In this document: positions 34,647 to 45,254 of the stretch, piece by piece | How positions within the stretch are numbered: the first letter of the stretch is position 1 | Layout of the letters: the number at the start of each line of letters is the position of its first letter | Source: Calonectria ilicicola | Lineage: Eukaryota; Ascomycota; Sordariomycetes; Hypocreales; Nectriaceae | Length of the DNA: 64,000 bases | Assembly: GCA_020809705.1 (NCBI GenBank) | Contig: CP085829.1 | Span: 1,054,001-1,118,000 of the forward strand | Direction: 5' to 3' | Made by a program: the position numbers and the translations under genes | Notes under the pieces: model-generated | What the model saw: the letters and a program-made list of their open reading frames with translations, nothing else | Database searches by the model: none | Told to the model about the DNA's origin: nothing

Positions 34647-35875
34647 TAATAATATTTTTTAATTAATTAAATACTTCTTAAATCTTTAAATTTTAAATAA
34701 AAAGTACTTTTTTCTTATAAAAGTAATTAAAAATATTATTATTTATTTAAGTTTTTTAATAAATTTATAATAATAATTAATAAATTTAAAAAAAGATTAG
34801 ATTTTTAATAAATTCTTAGGTTTCTTTTATTTTTTAATAATAATAATTTTTTTAAAGTTTATTTAAATTTTATTATAAATAATAATATATTTTAAGAATT
34901 TTATTTTTTTAATATAAAATATACTTTTTTTAAATTTAATTAACAATTTAGTATTTTAAAAGATTTTTAAAATTTAATAAATATATTATTTATATTTTTC
35001 TTTATTTTTATAAAAGATAAATATATTATTTAAATAATAAATAATAAAAATACTTAAATATTTATATAATATATTATTAATTAATTTTTAAAAAATATTA
35101 ATATATTAATAAATTTAAAAAGTATTATTAAGTACTTAAATAATCTAAACTTTATTTAAAAGGTAATCTTCTATTTATCTTCTTTCTTAATCCTTATTAA
35201 ATTATAAGTTTTCTTTAAATTAAATATAATAAATACCTTTATATTATATAATCTATTCTTTATTTTATTAATAAATAATAAAAGTATATAATCTTTAATA
35301 ATAATATTATTAAATTATTAATAATTTATATAAAAATAATGTTTTTTATTTTTTTTAAAATAAATATTATTAAATAATTAATTTTAATAATAATTGTATT
35401 TTTATTAAATATTAAATGGAAAAAAAGCACTTTTAATTACTTAAATAGGTACTATTTAGCCCTTCTTTTTCCTTAACCTTAGAATTTATATAAGATTTAT
35501 TTATTACCTTCCTTAATCTTTATAAATAAATCTTACTTTTTTTAAATCTTATTTATTTAGTTCTTATACTTGTTATTAATAATATTTATTATAAAGCTCT
35601 TTTCTTTTAAATCTAAATTCTTAAATTTAAATTTATTATATTTTTATATTATTTTTTTTAAAATTTAATATTCTTTTTTAATAAATTTAATATTCTTTTT
35701 TAATAAATTTTTAATTATTTATATTAAAATTATTAATAAAAATATAAAATATTTAAAATTTATATATAATAAATTTTATTTTTGAATAAATTATAAAATT
35801 AATTTTAAGATTTATATTTAATTTATTTTTAATAAATTTTAATTAATATTTAATATATAATATAAAAGATAATTA
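34647..35875 (-). mobile_element. Very old Ty3/gypsy pol relic, saturated by RIP
   Basis: Although nearly all A and T, 34900-35450 can be lined up base by base with the RT region of el2 (47480-47950, same orientation), the matching positions being those where el2 has A, T or RIP-mutable C/G. Examples are the segments around 35150-35230 against el2 47665-47740. No reading frame survives. Confidence 0.55.
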
Positions 35876-35943
35876 ACATATATGATAAGCGAGCCGGTCA
35901 GACAAGCGAGCCGGTCACTTTTTACTATACCCCAGTTTATAAC

Positions 35944-36324
35944 TGTTAAATAAAAACTTATAAAATAATAAATATAATCTAAAATAACTCTCTAAATATT
36001 AAACTTTTAAAGATAAAAGTTAAACTATTAAATAGCTGAATTTTTTCTTATTATTATAAGCTAATATAGTATTAATAACACTATATATACTGTATAGAAA
36101 AATCAAATATTTTGATTTATAATAAATGATTATAAATCCATTGATTTATAATATAATTGCTTAGAAATTAAAATATTAAAATTACTTATTAAAGGAAATA
36201 TTCATCTATATATATAACATATAGCCCCTCTAAAATAAAGACAACAATACAATATATACTTATTTAATAAGTTTAATTTTAAGCTTATCCTTTTTTACCT
36301 TCCACTGTATTATAACCTCTAACA
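35944..36324 (+). repeat. Solo LTR, 381-bp family, copy A
   Basis: TGTTAAATAAAAAC...CCTCTAACA, flanked by the 5-bp duplication ATAAC (35939-35943 and 36325-36329). Confidence 0.85.
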
Positions 36325-36904
36325 ATAACTAGGATAAAAACACCACAAAGCATTTAATCAATTAGTTCTAATCGCTATTCTCTTCTTTAGAGGTCTCAAT
36401 AACTACCTAACATATTTTTATATTATAACTAGTCTTACTGTAAGTCCTATAATATCTTCCACCCAATTACACTAACTTCCCTCAACTACCACTTTATAAT
36501 ATTTCTGCCTATATTTGCGTATTAGCTTCCATTTAATCAATTGCTTCCCTACCTGCCTTTACTATTATTATCCCTTTATCTTATAGTCTAGTCTTTTTTG
36601 ATCTATGGCGTTTGCTAAGTATCTTATTTGCTTATTAAAGATCCTAGATCTTAGCCTTTATTAATACTATCTTATATATAATAGCCTTTATTTCTTTAAA
36701 AAGTAATTATAATATCTTAATAATAGACTCTGGAGAGGTGCTTTGAAGCCTTTTAATTTATTCTATAAGATACTTAGACTATAAGCTGGTTTTAGTTATA
36801 GTCCTTGGAGTCTTTGAAATCTAAGAGGTAGTAGATTTAATTATTTAATCAAATGGTATTAGAGTCTGTAGTTGTACATTAAGCTTTGATATGATATTTT
36901 CTGG

Positions 36905-37300
36905 TGTAACGGTCTGGTCAATTCCCAACTTGATAAACCAATCAGAACGAAGGGTTTATTGTTAGTAGGATGGTTAGGCGTGTTATGGTGAAATAGAGCA
37001 ATGGAAGTGTTACGTTAGGTAATAGTCAATTGCAATTGAGGTAACCAAGTTGTATTGAAAGCTGGTTAGTATCAGCCATGAGGGCGGATTCTAACCTATC
37101 TATATACTATTGCCTAGTAGGCGCTCACTGTATTGGTTCTATCTAATATGTTGGTAATTGGGATATTGATCATAGGGTGATTATTAATGTTGTGAGTGAT
37201 TGCTTATGAGTGCTTCCTTATTAGTTAGTATAAGGCTATAGGGTAAGTGAATATTGGTTCTGCCATCATTGACCGCCTAGGCGTGTTATGGGTCATAACA
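36905..37300 (-). repeat. el3 3' LTR
   Basis: 396 bp, plus-strand reading TGTAACGGTC to GGTCATAACA; it is the 3' LTR because the element runs leftward. Confidence 0.9.
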
Positions 37301-37395
37301 CGATATCCCCTCCCTGTTAGTCTTGTTCTTAAGGCCTATTAGGTCGACCTTATGTGTGAGTTCCCCATTCTTAACCTTCAAAATATTTTCTAATT

Positions 37396-37914
37396 ATGCC
37401 TCGTGGTCCAGGTAATTCCAAGCCACATCTTCGTGCCAGCGCTCAAGCCCAGCTTATTAATTCGACGGGCTTTGAAGTCATGCCATGTTCTTTTTGCTCT
37501 TCCAAGGGTTTACGGTGTAAGATGTTGCCAGATTCTGGTGACCGTTGCGGTGAATGTACCCGTCGTGGTAGGATGTGCGATGCTTCGGAGGCGTCTTTGG
37601 CCGCGCGTGCGTTATCTTTATGGATAGTGAGCGTAGGTGGGTGCTAACGTCTTGTAGTGACCCGGATAAATCGGGAGTCCGATCGTTTAGATGTGGAAGA
37701 GGAGGTAGCTGAGGAGGAGTTCCTTCGTGTGCAAGCGGAGGCGCTTGCTGCTCAAGCTAAAGTTCAGGAATCCTTGAACTGTTTATCTCGCCTTCGTTGT
37801 CAGAAACGTCAGCTCAAAACGAAAGGTGTGGAGATGGTACGTCGGGGTCTTTCTTCTCTAGATGAGTTGGAGGAGGTGGATCGGATGGAGTTGGAGGCTG
37901 TCGTTCAGGTATAA
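37396..37914 (+). pseudogene. el3 antisense Zn2Cys6/coiled-coil gene, truncated by a stop
   Basis: Exon 1 is 37396-37606 and exon 2 begins at 37658. The 51-nt intron has a GTGCGT donor, a GTGCTAACG branch site and a TTGTAG acceptor, and its removal skips the stop codons in the unspliced frame and restores the el2 frame. All six cysteines are kept (CSFC...RC...CGEC...MC). Exon 2 ends early at TAA where el2 reads CAG, a RIP-type change; the rest of the gene runs on to about 38018. Confidence 0.7.
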
Positions 37915-37999
37915 TCTTTGGGGGCTGTGGATGTTATTGATTGGAATATCGTTGACCTCGACGGTTTGCTTGGCGCTGCGTCTTCAGGAATGCTTCTAG

Positions 38000-40900
38000 C
38001 ATCTTCGAGCAGTGTGTAAGGTATTTGGCGGGTTCCTAGGTTATCTTTTTATAGCTTTTCTATTTAATTTTGAATTTCTTATCTTCTTCTCTCCTTTATA
38101 GGATTTTTTTAATTTCCTACTGATCTTCTGGGTTTTCTATTTGTAGTTTATAGCTAAGTCTTATATTAATTTGGATGCTGTCACCAGGTTCTAATAGTGA
38201 AATATAGAAGATAGGGTGAACTTTAATATTATCTAGGAGGTCGAGTTTATAGTTGTTTTCTAATATTTTTCTTTTTATTAGGTAGGATCTAATTTATATA
38301 AAGTTGATTTTTTTGTTTTATTGTTTTATTATAAGATTTTTTATTATTAAGTAGATTATATCTTTCTCTAAAAAAATTAATCCTTTTAGCCTTTTAAGAT
38401 TATAATGTCTTTTTATAATATTACAGATAAATTTAAGTTCAATCTTTATTTCTTTATGTAGTTTTCTTAGATTATCTAACTTAATTATTACTTTTACTTG
38501 GATTATACCTTCTAAGAGGGCTTAGTAAGTATCCAATATAAAGCCAAAATTAGCTTTTACTAATATTATTTTAATACTATAATTATAGGATGTATTATAT
38601 ATTAACTATATAATAAGTAACTTTTTTACCCAATTGGTTTATTTATAGTTAATATAGCATTGTAGATATTGCTTGATTTCTTGATTTTAGCATTCAGTTT
38701 GTCTATCTGTCTGAGGGTGAAAGGCTGTGCTTAGCTTATGATTTAGTCCTATTAGTGACATTAGGCTCTGCTAGAATTTGGATGCAAATGGTTGTCCTCT
38801 GTTAGATGTGATTTCTGTTGGTAGTCTGTGGATTGCAATTATATATCTGAAAAATAAGAAGGCGAATTATTCTTCTTTTGTTGCTTTATTGTAAGGAATG
38901 TAATATACTGCTTTGGTAAATCGGTCTATGATGATAAGGATGCTGTTGTAATATACTTCTGTAGCAGGGTCTGCTAAAAGGGGTAGGTCGGTAATGAAGT
39001 CCATTGTGATTGATTCCCAAGGTTTTTGTGCCACTGGTGCTGGTTGTAGTAATCTATATGATTTATGTCTCGGTTTTTTGGAGTGTTAGCATAGGCTGCA
39101 TTCTTTGTATACTTGCTTAACTTTCTTTTTTATTTTATTAAAGGAAAAGGTCTATTTGACTTGTTTAAGGGTTTTGTTAATGTCTTTATGGCCATGTAAG
39201 GGGTGTTCGTGAATATTCCTTATTAGTTCCATCTAGTGTTCTTTGGGTACTTGGAGATAGTCTGTTTTTTCTTCGTTTGGGAGTAAAAGGTTGTATTTTT
39301 CGATTTTCTTTAATAGTAGATTGCCCTATTCTACGCGTTATATGGGGATGTCTACTATAGTGGTTCTGGTTGCACGCGGCAGTCCTCCCACTCTGATAGC
39401 TGCAATAATTTTCTTTGTTTCTATTGTTATTCCGCTGATTGGGGCTTATTTGAGGCCTCCCTCAGTGTTGTGGATTAACAATTGTTCTTGTATTTTTGGT
39501 TTCTTAGTGTTATAGTTAGATCGGTGGCTGATTGTAATGGCGTGGCTATTTTTAGTTCCTTTAATATAAACGATTTGGTAGTCAAACTTAGAGAGATATT
39601 TGGCATATTATAACTATCTTCCATTAAGTTTCTAGGTTGTTGTAAAGTAGGAAATGTTTTTATAATCTATATATACTGTAACTTTGTAATTACTTCCTAG
39701 TAAGTATTATCGGAATTCTTTGAAGGTGTTTATAATAGTGAGGAATTCTTTGTTATAGATAGGGTAATTTAGTTCAGGGCCATATAGCTTGTGTGAGTAG
39801 AAAGCTATGGGGTGTAGGTTTCCTTGATCGCCGCGTTGCCCGATTTAGGCTCCTAGCGTAAAGTCTAAGGTATTGGTTTCTAGTTCTATAGGTTTGTCTA
39901 GGTCAAATATGATTAGGATGGGTTCCTCTGAGATGGTATCCCTTATGGCTTTAAATGATTGTTGTGCTTTAGTTCCCCATTGGAAGGTAATTCCTTTCTT
40001 AGTTAGTTTGGTTATTGTGGAGGCAATCTTGCTGAATTCTTTGATGAATCTTTAATAGTAGTTTGCAAAGCTAAGGAAGGCTTATATCTTCTTTACATTT
40101 ATTAGTACTTTCCATTCTTATACTACTACAATTTTCTTTAGGTCTATACAAATTTCATTAGGGCTAATAATATATTCTAAGAATTCTACTTCTTATATAT
40201 AGAACTTACTTTTCTTAAATTTAATTAGAAGTTTGGCATCTTGTAGGACTTTTAAAATCTTATAGATATATTCTTTATATTCTTTTTTATTTTAGAAGAA
40301 GATAAGGATATTGTTTAGATAGTAGATAATAAAGATATCTAAGTATTCTTATAATATATGGTTTATTATTTATTAAAAGGATGCTAGTGTATTTATAAGT
40401 TTGAAAGGTATAACTAGATATTCAAATAATTTAAACTTAGTTTGGAAAGTAATTTTCCATTTATATCCTTCTTTAATATAAATAAGATTATAAGCTCCTT
40501 TAAGATCAAGTATAGTAAAGATATTAGCTCTATAAAGGCAATTCTTTATTTTATTAATTAATAGTAGTAGAGTGTAGTCTTTAATAGTGATATCATTAAG
40601 CTATCAGTAGTCTATAACAAGGCATAACTTTCTGTTTTTCTTAAGCATAAATATAATAGAGTATCCTACTTTAGAATTTAAAATATAGATATATCCTTTC
40701 TTTAGTATATCTTCAATATATTTCTTTAGGATATTGAGCTCTATTTAATTGAGATTATAAATAGGGTAAAACTAGGTATTAGATCTATCTTTAAGGATGA
40801 TTTTGTGGTCCCATTGGCCGAATTCCGGTAATCTGGTATTAAGTTTTTCTGCGAAGAGTTTTTTGTAAATTCTGTACTATGGGGGTACATTGTGCAGTCT

Positions 40901-41575
40901 ATCTGTTTCTGCTTTAGCCTTTATTTCTTTAAGGCTTTTATTAATTTATTAGAACTATGTTTTAAGGTATGTAATAGTCCGCTGTTATTGCCTTTTCTAA
41001 CTATTCTTATATTTATATTTTATTCCTTTAGGTAGTAAAGATTCTCCTTTGCTTACATCTCCTACTTGGTTAGGGCTAGAAGTTTAAGATCTCTTAGCTA
41101 GGTTTGTGGAAATATCGCTGGCTGTGTTATATTCCTTAGGTATTTGCACCTGGCCAGTACACCAGCAGATATTAGGGTTATATCTATATAACCATGGGTA
41201 CCCTAAAACTAGATTATATTATCCGATGTCTATAATATTGAAGGTTATTCTTTGGTTTTTTTCTTTAATAAAGACTTTTAGATAATTAATTTTCTTATTT
41301 ATAATACTATTATTGTATTTAAAGGGTGTTTTTTTTATATTAATAACTTTATATAGGTTGACTTTTATTATCTATAATAGCTAAAGTTCATTAACTACTT
41401 GAGGATTGATATAATCTTATTCAGCTCCGCTATCCACCATAGCATTATACCACTTCCCTTTAATCCTTACCTTTATTTCTAGTTGTCATTGGGGTTGCTC
41501 TTTAGTGATTGAGTATAGAGCTTTCTTAGGGAGTTCTTTCAGTAACTCTGTGGGTTGTTGCTCCTGTTGCTTTTT
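38000..41575 (-). pseudogene. el3 pol, RIPped
   Basis: Collinear with el2 pol, with numerous stops. It retains six A in the integrase run (near 39073) and the extra base near 38517, both missing in el2. Confidence 0.8.
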
Positions 41576-43365
41576 TATAAGGGGCGCTTGTTGTTTTTTG
41601 TTTGTATTTGATGCTAGGCTATTACTTTGTCTATTATGTGTATATTACATTTGGGGTCTTGGTATTTGTTCTATGGTAGCTTGCTGTAGTTGGGAAATTT
41701 AGGCTTGCCTGGTTTTAATATAGTGAACTGATAGTAGGGGTTTCTTCCTGTTATTTTGTGTCAGTCGAAGTCCTTCCTGTAGACGCGGTGAATGACCATG
41801 TCTTCTACCCTAATGGGGAAGCATACTGCATGTTGTTTTTGTTCTATATATATGAAGTAGTTGTGATTGTAGTAGCTTATCCATGAGATGTTCTTATGTT
41901 CCTTGTGTGTTGTGCAAAGTCTAGGGTCATCCTTTTTATATTAAATAGGTTAAGGGTTAAGGTTTCCTAGTTGCTATTCGCTTTAGGCTAGTAGGAAAAC
42001 CTTATCTCCGTCCTATAAAGATTCCCTAATTTATTAGGCTATTCTTTTTACACTGGTTGTCTATTTCCTTTTTCCATTCTCATCGTAGGTGTAGGTGTCC
42101 CACCATGCTGGAGCATCGTCGGTATAGATGTCTAGTATAGATGCTAGGATTCCTATTTCTTTGGCTCGTTTGAACCATTCGTATGGTAGGCAGGCTACTC
42201 CTTCTTCCCAGGTTGATTATGCCTTGCGGATGGCTTTATTGGTTTCTTGTTGTGGAGTAAGTTTGACCTTACGGAGTTCGTGGTCTTCTTTCTATTGTTT
42301 AATGATAGTGGTTGGTTTATGTTTGGTGATGACGGCAAAGGTGGTTTTTCTAGTAGTGTTATTTCTTCCTTCTGGCACTGGGGTCCATTCGTTTTTTCTA
42401 GGGGAGTTTTTGATAGTGTTAAGTTGTTTTCTTTCCTAGACGGGTTTGAATTGGTTCCCTGTCTTCGGGGAGCGGCATTCGAAAGACTTGTGCCCTTTCT
42501 TTCCGCAGTTGAAACATGTGATCTTGGTTTTGTTATATCCTTGGGTAGCGCCAAGTTCCATAGGTCCTGAGTGAGTCCCATGTGTAGTGCTTTGTTATTT
42601 GTTCTGGGTCTTTCCTTTGTTTGGGATGTATGGGATTTTGTTATCTCGAGCGCGTTCCTTTTGTTAGCTGAATTGTCTTTCATCGATTTTGATAGCAGTT
42701 TTGATGTACTCCGAAAGTTTGTCAGGTCGGTCTTCTTTATAGATCTCGTCTTTGACTTCGCTCTTCAACCCTCTATAGTAGAGTTCCATGAGTGTGTTGT
42801 CGTCCTAGGCTGTTTGTGCCGCGATTCTTTTGAACTCAGTAGAGTATTAGCTGCAGGACTTTATTTGTTTGAGTTTATATAATTGGTTGACAGCTTGTTG
42901 TTCTATGTTAATTATGCTGAAGTTGTCCTTAATAGTAGTTTTGAAGTGTTCCCAATCTCTGAAGATTTCTTAGGTTTTTTCATTCTAATCGGCATTGTCC
43001 TCGTTTTCCAGATAATCTCTTATAATAGGTTTAAACTATACTCCTGCGTCCCCTTGGAGGAGAGTTTTAGTATATAGTACCTGGGCTTCAGGGGTTGCAA
43101 GTTGTATTAGGAAAAAGCGGAAGTATCCCTTCATTTAGATGAGGAAGGGGACTACATCGGCGGCCTTTCCTAGGAAGGGCTCTGGGACTAAGGGTCTCAG
43201 AATTTCGCCAATGTCTTTGCCCTTGTTTCCTTTAACCGTGGTGGTTCCGGCTTTTTTTGCTTTAAGTTGTGCTTGCGCATTAGCGAGTTTCTTTTTGACC
43301 TGCTGCAATTCTGTAGTCAACTTGGCGTTGCTAGGAGGGGCAGTGGCAGGGTTTTTTCCGGATAT
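41576..43365 (-). pseudogene. el3 gag, RIPped
   Basis: Collinear with el2 gag; the start codon is ATA and stops are scattered, but long open pieces remain, including the zinc-knuckle region near 42490. Confidence 0.8.
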
Positions 43366-43418
43366 TGTTATTGCTCAATTGTTAACGTGGGTAACCAATT
43401 GAACAAGAGCTTTTAATG

Positions 43419-43814
43419 TGTAATAGTCTAGTTAATTCTTAATTTGATGAACCAATTAGAATGAAGGGTTTATTGTTAGCAGGATGGTTAGGCGTGTTAT
43501 GGTGAAATAGAACAATGGAAGTATTATATTAAGTAATAGTTAATTACAATTGAGGTAATCAAGTTATATTGAAAGCTGGTTAGTATTAGTCATAAGGGCG
43601 GATTCTAACCTATCTATATACTATTGCCTAGTAGGCGCTCACTATGTTGGTTCTATCTAATGTGTTGGTGATCGGGGTGTTAATCATAAGGTAATTACCA
43701 ATGTTGTGAGTGATTGCTTGTGAGCGCTTCCTTATTGGTTGGTGTGAGGCTATAGGGTAAGTGAATATCGGTTCTGCCATCATTGACCGCCTAGGCGTGT
43801 CATGGGTCATAACA
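43419..43814 (-). repeat. el3 5' LTR
   Basis: 396 bp; begins TGTAATAGTC on the plus strand in place of TGTAACGGTC, and ends GGTCATAACA before the duplication TCTGG. Confidence 0.9.
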
Positions 43815-44142
43815 TCTGGATCTAGAAGATCAAGCCTAGCTTCTCTAAAACCTACCTTAATATTACTTTCTATAATAGTGGTATTATATATATTATAAAA
43901 TGTTAGGAAGAAGTTAGACTTTAAAATATAGATTATAAAGCATTTAATTAAATACTCTATTTTTTTTCTATATACTATTTTTAGTAGCCTAAAGTATATA
44001 ATATTAAGTAACTAAAGTAGATATAATGAATTAGGTGGTATATAAAGTGTGATGATTTTATTATTCTTATAATATTCCTTAAACTTAATTAAATAATAAC
44101 TTTTATACCTATTAAGAATTAGAAAACAATAGCGACCAATTG

Positions 44143-44537
44143 TGTAACGGTCTGGTCAATTCCCAACTTGATGAACCAATCAGAACGAAGGGTTTATTGT
44201 TGGCAGGATGGTTAGGCGCGTTATGGTAAATAGAGCAATGGAAGTGTTACGTTAGGTAATAGTCAATCGCAATTGAGGTAACCAAGTTGTATTGAAAGCT
44301 GGCTAGTATCGGCCATAAGGGCGGATTCTAACCTGTCTATATACTATTATCGTAGTAGGCGCTCACTGTGTTGGTTCTATCTAAGTATTGGTGATCGGAT
44401 GGGTGATCACAGGGTGATCACCAACATTATGGGTGATCGCGAGTGAGCGCTTCCTTATTGGTTGGTGTGGGGCTATAGGGTAGGTAGGTGTTAGTTCTGC
44501 CGTCGTAGACCGCCTAGGCGTGTCATGGGTCATAACA
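44143..44537 (-). repeat. el2 3' LTR
   Basis: 395 bp, no difference seen from 50652-51046. Contains four GGTGATC motifs within 49 bp (44390-44438). Confidence 0.93.
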
Positions 44538-44542
44538 CGATG

Positions 44543-44552
44543 TCCCCCCTCT
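44543..44552 (-). promoter_or_regulatory. el2 polypurine tract
   Basis: AGAGGGGGGA on the minus strand, five bases before the 3' LTR, the expected primer site for plus-strand DNA synthesis. Confidence 0.7.
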
Positions 44553-44633
44553 GTTGGTCTTGTCCTCAAGGCCCGTTAGTTCGACCTTGTGTGTGAGTTT
44601 CCCCATTTTTAACCTTCAAAATATTTTCTAATT

Positions 44634-45254
44634 ATGCCTCGTGGTCCAGGTGATTCCAAACAGCGTCTTCGTGCCAAGGCCCGAGCTCAGCTTATTAACT
44701 CAACGGGTTTTGAAATCATGCCGTGTTCATTCTGTTCCTCTAAGGGTTTGCGATGCAAGATGTTGCCGGATTCTGGTGACCGTTGCGGCGAGTGCACTCG
44801 TCGTGGTAGGACCTGTGATGCTTCAGAGGCGTCTTTGGCTGCGTGTGCGTCATTTTATGGTGGTGAATGTGGTTGGTTGCTGACTTTGGTAGTAAACCGG
44901 ATAAATCGGGAGTCCGATCGTTTGGATATAGAGGAAGAGGTCGCTGAGGAGGAGTTCCTTCGTGTACAAGCGGAGGCGCTTGCGGCTCAGGCCAAGGTTC
45001 AGGAATCCTTGAACCGTTTATCCCGTCTTCGTCGTCAGAAACGTCAACTCAAGACGAAGGGTGTGGAGATGGTGCGTCGTGGGCTTTCTTCTTTGGATGA
45101 GTTGGAAGAGGCGGATCGGGTAGAGTCGGAAGCCGTTGTTCAGGCGCAGTCTTTAGGGGCAGTGGATGTTATCGATTGGAACGCTGTTGACCTCGATGGT
45201 TTGCTTGGCGTTGTGTCCTCAGGAACGCTTCCAGCAGCTTCGAGCAGTGCGTGA
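44634..45254 (+). CDS. el2 antisense accessory protein: Zn2Cys6 cluster plus coiled coil
   Basis: Lies opposite to gag-pol, starting 97 bp inside the 3' LTR. Unspliced it reads 206 residues; a 48-nt intron (44845-44892; GTGCGT donor, GCTGAC branch site, TAG acceptor) gives exons 44634-44844 and 44893-45254 and 190 residues. Residues 31-61 contain C-x2-C-x6-C-x9-C-x2-C-x6-C (CSFC, RC, CGEC, TC), the spacing of fungal binuclear zinc clusters that bind DNA. The rest is a charged coiled coil (EEEVAEEEFLRVQAEALAAQ) with an Arg/Lys-rich stretch. The last 86 bp overlap the chromodomain end of pol tail to tail. A regulatory or targeting role is inferred only; no function is known to me. Confidence 0.75.
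   Translation: MPRGPGDSKQRLRAKARAQLINSTGFEIMPCSFCSSKGLRCKMLPDSGDRCGECTRRGRTCDASEASLAACASFYGGECGWLLTLVVNRINRESDRLDIEEEVAEEEFLRVQAEALAAQAKVQESLNRLSRLRRQKRQLKTKGVEMVRRGLSSLDELEEADRVESEAVVQAQSLGAVDVIDWNAVDLDGLLGVVSSGTLPAASSSA

Larger units (their letters stand above)
36905..43814 (-). mobile_element. Ty3/gypsy retrotransposon el3, moderately RIPped
   Basis: 6910 bp, 396-bp LTRs, 5-bp target duplication TCTGG on both sides. Same subfamily as el2 and same orientation. The two LTRs differ visibly from each other and pol and gag carry many stops, so it is older than el2. Carries the antisense zinc-cluster gene. Confidence 0.92.

Noticed and set aside
44634..45254. Host Zn2Cys6 gene captured from the genome as cDNA
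   Set aside because: It lies antisense and keeps an intron in two copies, and a diverged relative is in el1; simple capture of a spliced host mRNA does not fit.
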